Source: Typhlomys cinereus (Eukaryota; Chordata; Mammalia; Rodentia; Platacanthomyidae). Taken from it: a stretch of DNA of 64,000 nt. The position numbers were made by a program, and so were the translations under genes. The stretch lies in NCBI GenBank assembly GCA_023101885.1, contig JALPQD010000089.1:2279087-2343086 (forward strand), read 5' to 3'. Below, one piece after another: positions 1 to 10,275 of the stretch. The stretch's first letter is position 1. Each line of letters begins with the position of its first letter. The notes under the pieces were generated by a model. It worked only from the letters and a program-made list of their open reading frames with translations, was not told where the DNA came from and ran no database searches.

Positions 1-611
1 TGAAGGGCATTGCAGGAGCAGCAAAACTGCAAAAGAAAATCAACAAACCACAATCCAGAACTTCAGAGACTCTATATCAATCACATAGAACTAGGCCAGC
101 CTAATCTCTCCCCATCCTGGAGCTCAGGGACATTTGCGGAAGAGGGGGCGGTAAGAGTGTAAGAGCAAAAGGATGGGAGGAGCAACGATTTGCAAGATTC
201 TCAACAATAGTTGGGGCCAAAGCAATCATAATGGGACTTTGCATGCCCTGCGCAATGTCCAGTGCACTGTTGCCCTCATAAAGTCTAGCATCTGTTAAGG
301 GCACCGAGACCCCTGGAGGCAAGGGATTGACAGCCATAGTAGTGATCCTATGCTTAAGGGGAACAAGAGAAAGGGCTTATGGAAATGCCACTGGGTTCTT
401 ATATGTCATCGGAGAGGAGGACCCAGTGGAGAGTTAGGCGTACACAATAAAGGACTCTCTGGTAATTTGGGGGGAGGCACTGCGGGATGGGGAGGGAGAG
501 GAGGGGGAGGAGGGGGTTCGGGGGGAGGAGAGGGGAGGGAGGGAACTGGTAAAAAAATTTTAAAATGTGTAATTAAATTTTTAATAAAAAAAGAAAAAAA
601 AAAGAAAAGAA
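1..611 (+). mobile_element. L1 3' UTR and tail, cut by window edge
   Basis: This is the 3' end of a LINE-1 in sense orientation. It aligns by eye, segment by segment, with the 3' UTR of the full-length minus-strand L1 at 9269-15650. Shared blocks include the stretch around the AGAACTTCAGAGACTCTATA motif and a G-rich polypurine tract at about 470-545. The tail (about 547-600) differs from the other copies: after the G-rich tract it reads TTTTAAAATGTGTAATTAAA and then an A-rich run. The 5' side lies outside the window. No coding potential remains; short ORFs here are G-rich artefacts. Confidence 0.88.
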
Positions 612-1454
612 TGCTAAACAAATAGAAAAATATATTTTTAAAATACATTGTATGATTATAGGAGACATAAATGGAAAGTAATTTAACTTTCTAACCTTGA
701 ATCATAAAATAGAAATGATGATGAAGGTTGCTTTCAAAAGCTTCTGTTGAGGACTGATGAAATTATGGTTGCTGGTTTGCTGTTACATCACTGTTTCAAA
801 ATGTAAATTTCTTTGATCCCTTTACTCTCATTTTTAACACAATTCCAAAAGTTATAATGTAATTTATCAAACCATAATCTCATATCCATCAGGCTTGATT
901 GAAATAGGAAGAAAAGTCTAGGGAATTGAATAACAGCTCAAAGAGCTCTGTGATATAGAGGAGAAAAGAAATGGTAGACCCATATATAATAAAAATGCAT
1001 GCATGTGATTGAGCTGTCATAGAAGCTTTTGGATATTAACATAAAGGGAAATGAACCATTATCTCTGTAGACATAAATGTACTGTAATCTGCTGCACTAA
1101 CAGATGTCTTTGAGGAATGATACTAGTGAGCATTAATTTATAAATAGCACAATAATTACTGTGTTAAAAAGCATACACTATCTTTTTCAATTCTCATATG
1201 AGCACTTCAAAGTATGCTTTATCAAATGTTACACCTGGTAAAACTAAACTTTCTAGATATTAAAAAATTTCCTCATATTATGTAGTTACTAGGAATAAAA
1301 TTAGGGTTTCTGGTCTATTCCCTTATACAGACTGTTTTCTATGTTTTTGAACTCCCTGTAAAAAATTAGGCAAAACTTTTAAACCAATTACATATATTAT
1401 GTATGTTGTGATTCAAACTTTTACATTTTCGATACTCAATCTAAGCTGTATTTT
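612..1454. other. unassigned AT-rich sequence
   Basis: No gene, clear repeat or regulatory element is visible. The sequence looks like ordinary intronic or intergenic mammalian DNA. Confidence 0.5.
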
Positions 1455-2075
1455 TCATTTTTATTTTTCTCTTTATTCTTCAAAATTTTCATATACAAAC
1501 AGAATGAATTTATATCCTTCTTCCCACCACCTCAGCCTTCCGCACTCCCCTCCATTCACCAACCCAGCCATGTCCCTCCCACTCTTATGTCCCTCTGCTC
1601 TTTTCATGAGGACTGTATTCACATGAGTTTACGCATCTGTGGAAGTACAAGTAGTCCTCCAGTAAGCGAACCTACAGGTGGAGAAACTCCCCTTTTTGTT
1701 CAACACTTGCCCCAAAGATTCTCTCTGTGTATTTGTTTCTCCTGAGACCCTTGCTCGTCCGTTGGGGAATGTTGACATGCCAGACATCGTGTAGATCTGA
1801 TGGAAGTAGACCTTATTACAGTGAACTCCCAGATGTAGCAGCCCTATCGTGATTGGAGTGTTCTGGCCAGTGGCGTACCTACCTCCCAGTCTTCACACTC
1901 TTAACCGACTTACCAAACTTACCATCTCCTCTTCCACTAGGTTTCCTAAGCCTTGGAAAAGGGAGAGATTTTGATGGCCTGATTAGAGCTGAGCATTCCA
2001 GAATCTTCTAGGTCCTACATTATAGCCAGCTGTGGTTCTCTGCATCACAAATCTTGAATATCTGTGAGTGAGGGC
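1455..2075 (-). mobile_element. possible old L1 3' end (Lx-like)
   Basis: A pyrimidine-rich block (about 1520-1600, CTCCC and TCCCACTC runs) lies just after an A/T-rich stretch and is followed by moderately GC-rich sequence. This is the layout of a minus-strand rodent L1 3' UTR. I matched it only by general character and a few phrases, not to another copy in this window, so the family and edges are tentative. Confidence 0.35.
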
Positions 2076-3213
2076 GTAGGTGAATGAATGGATGAATATC
2101 TGTCTTATTTGCATGTTGGTGCCAAGATACATGTGAGGTTTTGTGCTACTTCAGAAGACCTGTTTCTAGTTTCCTTCTTTTTGCCTTTATAGTTTCACAT
2201 TTTTGTTGACATATCTGCCAGCCATAAGCAACTCCAGTTGCTTATTTTGTACCAAATACTACCTAAATTGCCAGCTCTCAATAAAATCCATGATTACTGT
2301 GCCCTAATGTCGTATTATAAAATATTGCCTCTTCCTTAATAGTGGAGTGTTAGAGAGAAAAGCTCCTTTATTTCTTGGGTTTTATGAATATTGTAGGTTC
2401 TGTCAAACAAATATTCTTCAGGTCAGTGAACTACAGATCATGCCATTAAACCTCAGGCCAGTAGCAAGCCTAGAAGACAAAGAATATTTGTTTAAAAATC
2501 ACTAACGGAGATAGTTATATAGGTATTAAATTTTCTGTCAGTCTATTGATTCTGCTATGGTTGATACTCACTGACATGATAACATATTTATAACATACTA
2601 AATGTAAAACCAGATTTAAAATAGTAACCACCTCATGATATTAGCTTTTGAAGTATATGTGTGGGAAAATGCATTTTTATACATTACATGCAATTGGAAA
2701 TTTACTTCTCTTCATGTTCTAATATTTTCCCATAATGAATTCTATGACTATAGAATATTAATAATAGCAGACAGATTTTATATGTTGACCTCTGTTTTGG
2801 GACTGGATCACAAGAGTTTGGCTCCAGTTTCATTTTCCATTGGATGTGTTAAGTAGACTTACATGTGTTATCTTAGTATTAAATACTACAAATAACATAC
2901 TGGTACATATTAAAGAAAACTAGAGCTTATAGAGCTGAATGAACTTTTCCAAATTCACATATAATTCACATGTGCTAAAATTATAAAATTAGTGAAAGTT
3001 TTTCTTTCCATGAAAACTTACTCATAGTCATATATATATATATATAATTTATCCTCAGCATTTACCTATATACATCCAAAAATTAAATAATGATTATATA
3101 ATAATTAAAAATAACTCATGTATAAACCTTTTCATAATTGTTGATATTCCTAAGTATTACAATCTTGAAACATTTATGGAGCATTTTCATTAAAACATGC
3201 ATTATAAATGCCC
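2076..3213. other. unassigned AT-rich sequence
   Basis: No gene seen. It holds a short AT dinucleotide run at about 3031-3046 and otherwise non-repetitive sequence. Confidence 0.5.
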
Positions 3214-3532
3214 CATTTTTTCCTATTGCTGTGCTAAAACACTCTAGCAAGAGCGACTTAAAGAGAAAGGGATTATTCTGTTCAGTTTCAGGGTGCAGCC
3301 CATTCTGGCACAGAAGTCAGGACAGCATGACCTTAAAGCAGCTGGTCACACTGCACCCACTGCCAAGGAAAAGAAGGAATGAATTAATGCAACTTAGTGT
3401 TCAGCATGCTGTCTCCATTTAACACAGTTGAAGATTCCCCATCCAATGTCCAGTGAACAGTACCACCCACAGTTAAGATGAATCTTGCCACATTAATTAA
3501 GAGAATAAAGATAATCCTTCACAAGGTTAACT
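3214..3532 (-). mobile_element. MaLR-type solo LTR, old (MT-like, tentative)
   Basis: The block opens with a phrase close to CCTATTGCTGTGCTAAAACA and runs through an AAGAGAAAGGG motif. It matches the start of four other elements here (5727, 52318, 61780, and 38240 in opposite orientation). In rodents this family reads, in its own sense, from TGTCAACTTGA to a polyadenylation-like end. I infer an ERVL-MaLR LTR of the MT group, reversed. It is a solo LTR with no internal retroviral region. The family name is from memory. Confidence 0.55.
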
Positions 3533-4337
3533 TAAGCAGTTTCCCCCCATCTCCCCCTTGCATGTGCAAGCCACTGGGTCTGATCTAGGATGTCTACACT
3601 AGGGCACTCACCAGGACATGAATTGGCCATCAGTATGTAAACCATAGAGTAATGAGACTCTCCCTTGAGCGAAGCTTTGTTATTGAGAAGTAGGAAGAGC
3701 AAGAATATTCAACGCACGGATGCTCACATTTCCATTCAGCAACTTTTTCCAGCTTGGCTTCTTTTCCTGCACTCTGTCAGCTTTGTCCTGCATCTCTTCA
3801 GCACAGAGGAACTGCACAGCCACAGGCCCGCCTCAGGCTTGGATGACTGGCAGCTTTCCTGGTCTGGGCTCCTGATGAGCTGGGCTGGTCATTTTATGTG
3901 GCCGACTTGTGGTTTAGCACTAGAGATGATGGTACTGCACAGGGAGGGAGATGGTGAGAGCCAAGAAAATGAATCAGAAACAAGAAGCCAGACAAGGAAT
4001 CTGATCCATGTGTCCAGCATGAGCCTTACTGGTGTGGGTGAGAAGAATCCCTTATAGGAAGTCTATGAGTTGGAAGTCAGGGAGCAGCAAGCTTTAGCAG
4101 ACACTAGTACAACCCAGACAGGCAGGCAGTTTCTTGTGATATGACCAGCAGACATAGGATTGGGTGAGGGTTAACAGTGATTGAGAGGGATTGAATTCAG
4201 TCATCAACCACGGAAGTGACTGAATTAAAGTTGTAGTTAAGATAACAGAGTGGGACAAAGCTATACAATTTCTGTCAGGTAGTTATAAAAATTGCCCCAA
4301 TGTTGTGACAGCATTTAATCAGGAAGTTAATTACCTT
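3533..4337. other. unassigned sequence with one uninformative ORF
   Basis: A 130-codon open frame exists at 3665-4057 (+), but it starts on TTG, resembles no family I know, has no visible domain and no splice context. I see no reason to call it a gene. Confidence 0.45.
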
Positions 4338-4350
4338 TATGGTGTTTTCT

Positions 4351-4618
4351 AAGAAAATGATTTTATTTTTGCATATGTGTCTGTGTGAGTGTCTCTGTGT
4401 ATATCAAAGGGCACCGCCTGCCTGTGGAGGCCCACGGGTATGTTCAGAAATCATCTTGGATTGAGCTGTCTCCTCTTTATTTTGCTCTGGACTTTCCCGG
4501 GCTCTACTTTCCAGGTCAGAAGTATAAGCCACCACCATTTATGTCTGGCATTTTTACATGAGATATAAGATCCAAACTCAGGATTTTCTGCTTACGAAGC
4601 AGGTAATCTCTCCAATCC
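4351..4618 (-). mobile_element. B2-like tRNA-derived SINE
   Basis: The element reads from a tRNA-like head (right edge, reverse of about 4590-4618) to a GT-rich tail on the left. Its head and body align with the SINEs at 4869, 7926, 29713, 52540 and 60224. TSD-like copies of TATGGTGTTTT flank it (4338-4350 and 4619-4631). It is diverged and has no coding capacity. Confidence 0.75.
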
Positions 4619-4868
4619 TATGGTGTTTTTTTCTTTTTAAAGCACTTCATGATCATTGTATTAGGTAATGAGGAATCACTCAGTAGCAAATTAAGAACAT
4701 ATTCAGAACAGTGATATGGGCATTCAAAAATAAGAAGTACTACTCATCAACCTGTCCAGATTTTTTCAGTCAGAAGAGTATAAAAGGAAACTAATTAGTA
4801 CATAAATATAAGTGTTGTTATAGTTACTAGAAAAAAATTGTACAAATTTATCTTCTAGCTAGTAATCT

Positions 4869-4894
4869 TTTTTCTCTTTTTTTAGTATTTTATT

Positions 4895-4937
<43 letters not shown>

Positions 4938-5164
4938 GCACTGTGTGTCCCTGTCTGAAGGACCAAAGGCGACTTCGGGAATCATCCTGGATTGCTTCTA
5001 CCTCTTTCTTGCTTTGCTCCGGGATTTTCCAGGCTCGGCCCACCAGGGTTGGAAGTGCAGCCCCTCCCCATTTCCACCTCGCGTTTTTTTACATGGGACC
5101 TGGGCTCTGACTCAGGACTTCTGCTTATGAGACAGAATCTTAACCGCGAAACCATCTCTCCAGC
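4869..5164 (-). mobile_element. B2-like SINE with 15-bp TSD
   Basis: Reverse-oriented B2-like SINE. The tRNA-derived head with its box-B-like region is at the right end (about 5110-5164), the body in the middle, and a (GT)n tail at 4897-4934. A perfect 15-bp TSD, TCTAGCTAGTAATCT, lies at 4854-4868 and 5165-5179 and sets both edges exactly. Retrotransposition by L1 machinery is inferred from the TSD. Confidence 0.88.
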
Positions 5165-5339
5165 TCTAGCTAGTAATCTGTTAAAGGCTTGACTTCTTCA
5201 GTATCTTAATTCATTCCCCTCTCTGCAGTAGGCATCTTCAGTCATCATCATCACAAACAGCAGCAACATCCTCACTTTTAAATCTGTGCCCTTGTACCAT
5301 ACGCATTGGCCAGAGCTAAGTCCATTGCATCCATTACCA

Positions 5340-5480
5340 AATTAATACAACAGTGCTGAGGGAACATCGTTATCCTCATGTCTCGGATGAGGTTACGGAG
5401 GCTGAAAGGTCAAGTGACTTGTCTGAGTTTCCACAGCTAATTAATGGTGCAGCTGGAATACAAATTCATTTCTCCCTCTT
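5340..5480 (-). mobile_element. MIR SINE fragment
   Basis: It contains the reverse-strand MIR core pattern: a GATGAGG phrase, AGGTCAAGTGACTTG, then CACAGCTAATTAATGG. These match the mammal-wide MIR consensus as I know it. Ancient, diverged and shared across mammals. Confidence 0.72.
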
Positions 5481-5726
5481 CAGGCACTCTTAATATCAGC
5501 AACACAGGCAGTCAGAAGACTCAGACCTTCGCATCCAGTGTTTGAAATTGTGGGAAAACCTAATGTCTCAGCATACATTACTTAAAAAAAGATCATCTCA
5601 TCTGGGATGTTTGGCCTAAAATTGCTCAGAAATCTGTCCTTGTTGTCAAACTACTTCATCAATGAATATTTCAGTGATTACTGCTTTGTATATGCTGTTG
5701 CCGAAACCAGAGCATTTTGTCTTTCA

Positions 5727-6105
5727 GGTTGTGTTAGTTTCATCTTCCTGTTGCTGAATAAATACAGGGCTCAAAGGGCAACAGTAGGTTTGTTCTCAGC
5801 TTATAGTTTCTAGTTAGAATTCATCGGCATGGCAGGAGAGTTCATACTAACACCAGGAAATCAGCCATAACTACAGCAAGACCTGTGAGAGGGGCATATT
5901 TTTTACTTATCAGTTGGCCCACTACTGAAGCAACTCTATTTTATCTGCCTGCCCCCAAGATGTCCCCACCCACTGTGGGCTGTCTCTGGCCATATCAATT
6001 AGTTAATCTCCCACAGACTTGATCCAAGACTTTCCTTAACTAAATAATTCTTTGTAAGTGTACCTAAAGGTTTAATTCTCTATTGTCAAGTTGACACCTG
6101 TATCT
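5727..6105 (-). mobile_element. MaLR-type solo LTR (MT-like, tentative)
   Basis: Opens with GTTAGTTTCATCTTCCTGTTGCTG and closes with TTGTCAAGTTGACACC, the two ends of the family also seen at 3214, 38240, 52318 and 61780. The middle carries CCCACCCACTGTGGGCTGTC, a familiar internal phrase of this rodent family. Nearly complete, reversed, no internal proviral region. Confidence 0.62.
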
Positions 6106-6239
6106 AGTTGGTACAAAGGTCATCCTAGTAGTCCTATACTGCCTAGCCTATACTGCAATTGTACACATTTGTATTTTTTAATTGTAGTAGCAAATTGCAA
6201 ATCACTGGGGTTCACCGTGATATTTCTGTAATGTAGGTT

Positions 6240-6825
6240 TTGGGCATTGACCCTGTCTATCTATCCTACCCTTACCCAATTCCCAGTCTGCATCTCTTAT
6301 GACCTTTTTAATCACTTACTATATTTAATCGTGTCTCTCCTACTTTCAAATAATATTTATTCTAATTTTCAGGTTCCACATATAAAATGTGATTCTACTT
6401 TTATGTCTTTTTCTCTTTTGACAGTTTCATAAAGGCATACACCTCATCTCACTAGCAGCTTTTACTCTCTTACTTTTATGTCTCTGTATGTATGTGTATG
6501 AGAGAGAGAGAAAGACAGACAGAGAGAGATCCCACTGAATTTAATAAGGTTTGTCTATGTTAACATGTTTCTGAGCACTTGCCAGAACATATGCAATTTA
6601 TCATTGACTATAACAATGAGGAAAGTGACTCCCATTATGCTCCAGTAGTTCCTCAGGGGAGTGTTAAGGCCTCATGAGCTCATCCCCATCTATGATAAAA
6701 TTAACATGTGATTCATGTCTGTGCCAGGTTTATGTTACTTGCTATGATATCCTCCAGTTCTGCCCTTTTTCCTACTAATGGTATGATTTTATTTTTCTTG
6801 GTGGTTGAAGATTTCTTCGATTTTT

Positions 6826-6873
<48 letters not shown>

Positions 6874-6990
6874 CATTTCTTTATCAATCAATTATGGGTA
6901 GGCACATAGGTTGAGTCTATATTTTGGGTATCCTAAAAATTGCTGTAATAAACATGGGCATTTTGTATACTGACTTCATTTTTGTCAGAT
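6240..6990 (-). mobile_element. ancient L1 ORF2 remnant
   Basis: Reverse-strand remnant of an old mammalian L1. Near the right end, a phrase around 6893-6958 (GGTAGGCACATAGGTTGAGT and GCTGTAATAAACATGGGCA) matches the common antisense signature of the L1 ORF2 C-terminal region. It is heavily decayed and interrupted by a GT microsatellite. No open frame survives. Confidence 0.6.
6832..6869. repeat. (GT)n microsatellite
   Basis: About 19 uninterrupted GT units inside the ancient L1 remnant. Confidence 0.95.
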
Positions 6991-7161
6991 ATACACCAAG
7001 CTTCAAACCAATAGCAAAGTTCCTTTTGGATTTCCTTTCCTCATTCTTTCATTTCTTTCTTCTGTCTTTTGTTCTGCTTTTCTTTGCTCACTTTTTCTAG
7101 TTTTCATGCCCTGCTCCTGCATTTTGGGAGCAAGGTATTTAAAATATGAAGATTTCAGTAT

Positions 7162-7350
7162 GGTTTAATCCCACAGGATCACAGGTTTGCTGGCCTGCCT
7201 GGTCACAGAGTGAGTTCAAGGTCATTCTGGACAACTTACTGAGAATCTTGTCTCAAAATGAAATACAGAAAGAGCCTTCAAATATAGCCCAGTGGTGGGT
7301 GACTTAGCTAGCATATGCGAAGCTCTCGACTTGATCCTCAATATTACAAA
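7162..7350 (+). mobile_element. B1 plus ID composite SINE
   Basis: The left half (about 7165-7260) follows the B1 (7SL-derived) pattern, with a GTTTGCTGGCCTGCCTGG stretch and a TCTTGTCTCAAAA end. The right half (about 7285-7345) looks like an ID/tRNA-Ala-derived unit, with CAGTGGTGGGTGACTTAGCT and a TTGATCCTCAATATT box-B-like end. The order B1 then ID matches the B1-dID dimer known in rodents. Diverged. Confidence 0.6.
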
Positions 7351-7925
7351 AAGTAAATATTTGACTTTGTTCCAGATGGAATAAATTTTAAATAATGAAG
7401 ACACACATTTGGGAGCTACAAATTTTAGCTCTTTGTACTGTAGAACACATTCTTTCCTGTGAAGTTGACTACTTTTTAGATTGTAAAGCATGCTTACATT
7501 TCATTTGCCAAGTTGATCTTAAATGGAACAAATTTTTGCTTCCATATGAACTGGTATTTTTATTTCAAAATGTTGTTTCCCAAGGAAGCCATCCCCAGAG
7601 TCTCTAACACACTGTGATTGCTGCTGCACTTTTTTTTATTGGCACTCTTGAAGTTGTAATTAAATGATTGTCTCTGTAGTTGTTTACTCAAACTATCCCC
7701 ATTTAGTCTGAAACCAACACCTTGGCAGATATAATGCTATTAACTGAATGTCTGTCAAAGTGCTGGATTGTCACAAATGCACAATACTTATTGAAATAAT
7801 CAGTTTCTCACCCCTGAACTCCTTCCTTAATTTAGTTCTTAGCTGTAGAAACAAATTGTTTTCCAATAGAATGAGTTGCCTGGAAAAATAGAGAATGTCA
7901 ACATGTAACGTAATATTTGAAAGCT

Positions 7926-8165
7926 GTAGCTGGAGACATGGCTCAGAGGTTAAGACTCTGTCTCTCAAGCAGAAGTTCCTGAGTTTGGATCCCAGGTCCC
8001 ATATAAAAATGCCAGGCCGAAACAGCAGTGCCCTTCATTTCAATTCCTGCCCTGGTGGGTAGAGCTTTGGAAATCCCAGAACTAAGCAAAGAGGAGGCAG
8101 AAACAATCCAGGATGATTTCCTGTCGCCCTTGGTCTTCCACAGCAACACAAAGTACCCCGTCCCT

Positions 8166-8229
<64 letters not shown>

Positions 8230-8252
8230 AATAAAATTTAAAATAAATAAAT
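7926..8252 (+). mobile_element. B2-like SINE with TSD and (CA)n tail
   Basis: Begins with a tRNA-like head (GCTGGAGACATGGCTCAGAGG) and a box-B-like GAGTTTGGATCCC, followed by the B2-like body and a tail of (CA)n at 8178-8227 and AATAAA repeats. Near-perfect 13-bp TSDs, ATATTTGAAAGCT and ATATTTGGAAGCT, lie at 7913-7925 and 8253-8265. ORFs reported across it are artefacts of the CA repeat. Confidence 0.85.
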
Positions 8253-8265
8253 ATATTTGGAAGCT

Positions 8266-8860
8266 AAGAGAACTCTTCAGAAACCAGTGGTATGTGTTAC
8301 TTTCCAACAAATAAACATTGTTGTGCTTTTTAGTGAGTAATGATAGCAGTTAGTTTGTATGAAGGAAGACATAGTAAAATATGTAAGAGTGTTCATTCTT
8401 TGTACTCCCATTCACATAGTCACTAATGCAGGTCATACATAACTTGTCCTAGGGTTAGTTTATCAGTAGGAGATATAAACATTCTTTGAAATAAAGTATT
8501 TCAGATTCATTTATCATTGTGTATATGATATATAGGTATGGATATGTATGATGTAGTAGCGTGTATGAAGGTCAGCAGACAACTCTGTAGAGTCAGTACT
8601 CTCCTTTCACCTTTATGTCTATTCTGGAATCAAACTCATCTGAATTACCTACAAAGGAACTGCACCAAAAAAGACATTAACATAGAAGAGGGATTAGTTG
8701 GGAAGAAGAGAGTCAGCAGAAATAGGTAAGATAATAACAGAGGCCAATGGGGTAAATAAAATTAACCATAGATTGCATGCATGTACAAAATTGCCAAAAA
8801 ATTTAGAAATCACAATGTAATAGTAATACAATAACTATGGTTACTTTGTGCCCAATATCA
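8266..8860. other. unassigned sequence
   Basis: No gene or repeat recognised. AT-rich, with stops in all frames at short spacing. Confidence 0.45.
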
Positions 8861-9220
8861 TGGTTTGAATGTGAGTCATCCCCCACAGACTCATGTGTTC
8901 AATTCCAGAAATGATGTTTGAGAAGGTTGTGGCAAATTTAGGAAGTGGAGCTTTGCTGGAGGAAGACATGTCCCAGGAAGTGGGCCTTGAGGATGGTTGG
9001 TCCCACCCTGACAGTGTTCTAGCAGTCTCTGCTATCCGTCTTGATCTCCATGATGTCTGCAAGGTGCAAAGCCTCCTCCAGCTTCTGATGTTGCTATGAG
9101 TTTTCTGCCATAATGGACTGTATCTCACTTTTGGAACCACAAGCCAGATGAATTTTCCTTTCCCCCTTTAAGCTGCTGGAGTTTGAGCAGTGCTTCACAG
9201 CAGCAAAAAGATTAACTACA
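8861..9220 (+). mobile_element. ORR1-like MaLR solo LTR
   Basis: The element starts TGGTTTGAATGTGAG and ends TTAACTACA, giving TG...CA termini. Internal landmarks in order are CCCCACAGACTCATGTGTT, GTGGGCCTTGAGGATGG and a distal TTAAGCTGCTGGAGTTTGAG. This is the rodent ORR1 layout as I know it. Three more copies lie at 17559, 50162 and 62000. It is a solo LTR (360 bp) with no gag-pol body, so only the regulatory end of an extinct endogenous retrovirus-like element remains. Confidence 0.8.
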
Positions 9221-9255
9221 AGACCTTTTCATTGTGATTGATGCTCTGGTTTGAC

Positions 9256-9268
9256 TTTCCTCATTCTT
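9256..9268. repeat. 13-bp TSD, 3' side of full-length L1
   Basis: TTTCCTCATTCTT, repeated exactly at 15651-15663 on the other side of the L1. Confidence 0.92.
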
Positions 9269-10275
9269 TTTTTCAATTCATTTTTTATTATTATTTCAGC
9301 TCATACAAACTTATTAGGTACACCAGTTCCCTCCCTCCCTCTCCTCCCCCCGAAACCCCTGCTCCCCCTCCCCTCACCCCTCCCTCCCCATCCCCCAGTG
9401 CCTCCCACCCCAATTCCCAGAGAGTCCTTTCTTGTGCATGCCTGACTCTCCTCTGGGCCCTCCTCTCCGATGACATACAAGGACCCAGTGGTATTTCCCT
9501 GAACGCTTTCCCGTGTTCCCCTTAAGCATAGGAACACTGCTGTGGCTGCCAATCCCTTGCCTCCAAGGATCTTGGTGCCTTTAGCAGATGCTAGACTTTG
9601 TGAGGTCAATAGTGTGTTGGACATTGCGCAGGGCATGCAAAGTCCAATTATGATTGCTTCGGCCCTAACTTATGTGGAGTATCTTGCAAATCGTTGCTCC
9701 TCCCATCCTTTTGCTCTTATACTCTTACCGCCCCCTCTTCCGCAAATGTCCCTGAGCTTCAGGATGGGGAGAGATTAGTCTGGCCTAGTTCTAGGTGGTT
9801 GATATAGAGTCTCTGAAGTTCTGGATTGTGGTTTGTTGATTTTCTTTTGCAGTTTTGCTGATTCCTGCAATGCCCTTCACTCCATCCTGTTGGGCATTGT
9901 ATGTCACCCCCTGGCCAGAGACAAAAAGCTGTTAAACTGGAGTCTTATTATAAGAGCACATTCAAGGGTAGATGTAATAAAAGTAGGAAACCTCAGTGAG
10001 GGAGGGGTCAATCTCCCATTTGCAAAATGGTTACTTTTTATCTGCCACACTATATGCCCTCCCCTTCTGGTGAGATCATACCCTCTTAGTTGTAAATGAT
10101 CAGGATCGAAAGTCTGTGAACTTAACCAGGTGTCACATTACTTACTTGCAGTCCTTGATGGAGGCCTATTTTCTCTACTGTAACATGGTCACTTCTCTCC
10201 TTGTTTCTGGTGTGGCCCTCCAACCGAATCCCTCCTGTTCATAATCCTTGCAATTACTGTAGGTAATACATAGAT

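Noticed and set aside
3665..4057. 130-codon open frame on the + strand
   Set aside because: It begins on TTG, has no recognisable domain and no splice signals, and lies in unassigned sequence. Chance open frames of this length are expected.
9301..9636. Gly-rich 111-codon frame, and Pro-rich frames on the other strand
   Set aside because: These are translations of the L1 3' UTR G-rich tract. The same artefacts recur at 350-625, 25287-25601 and 58034-58337.
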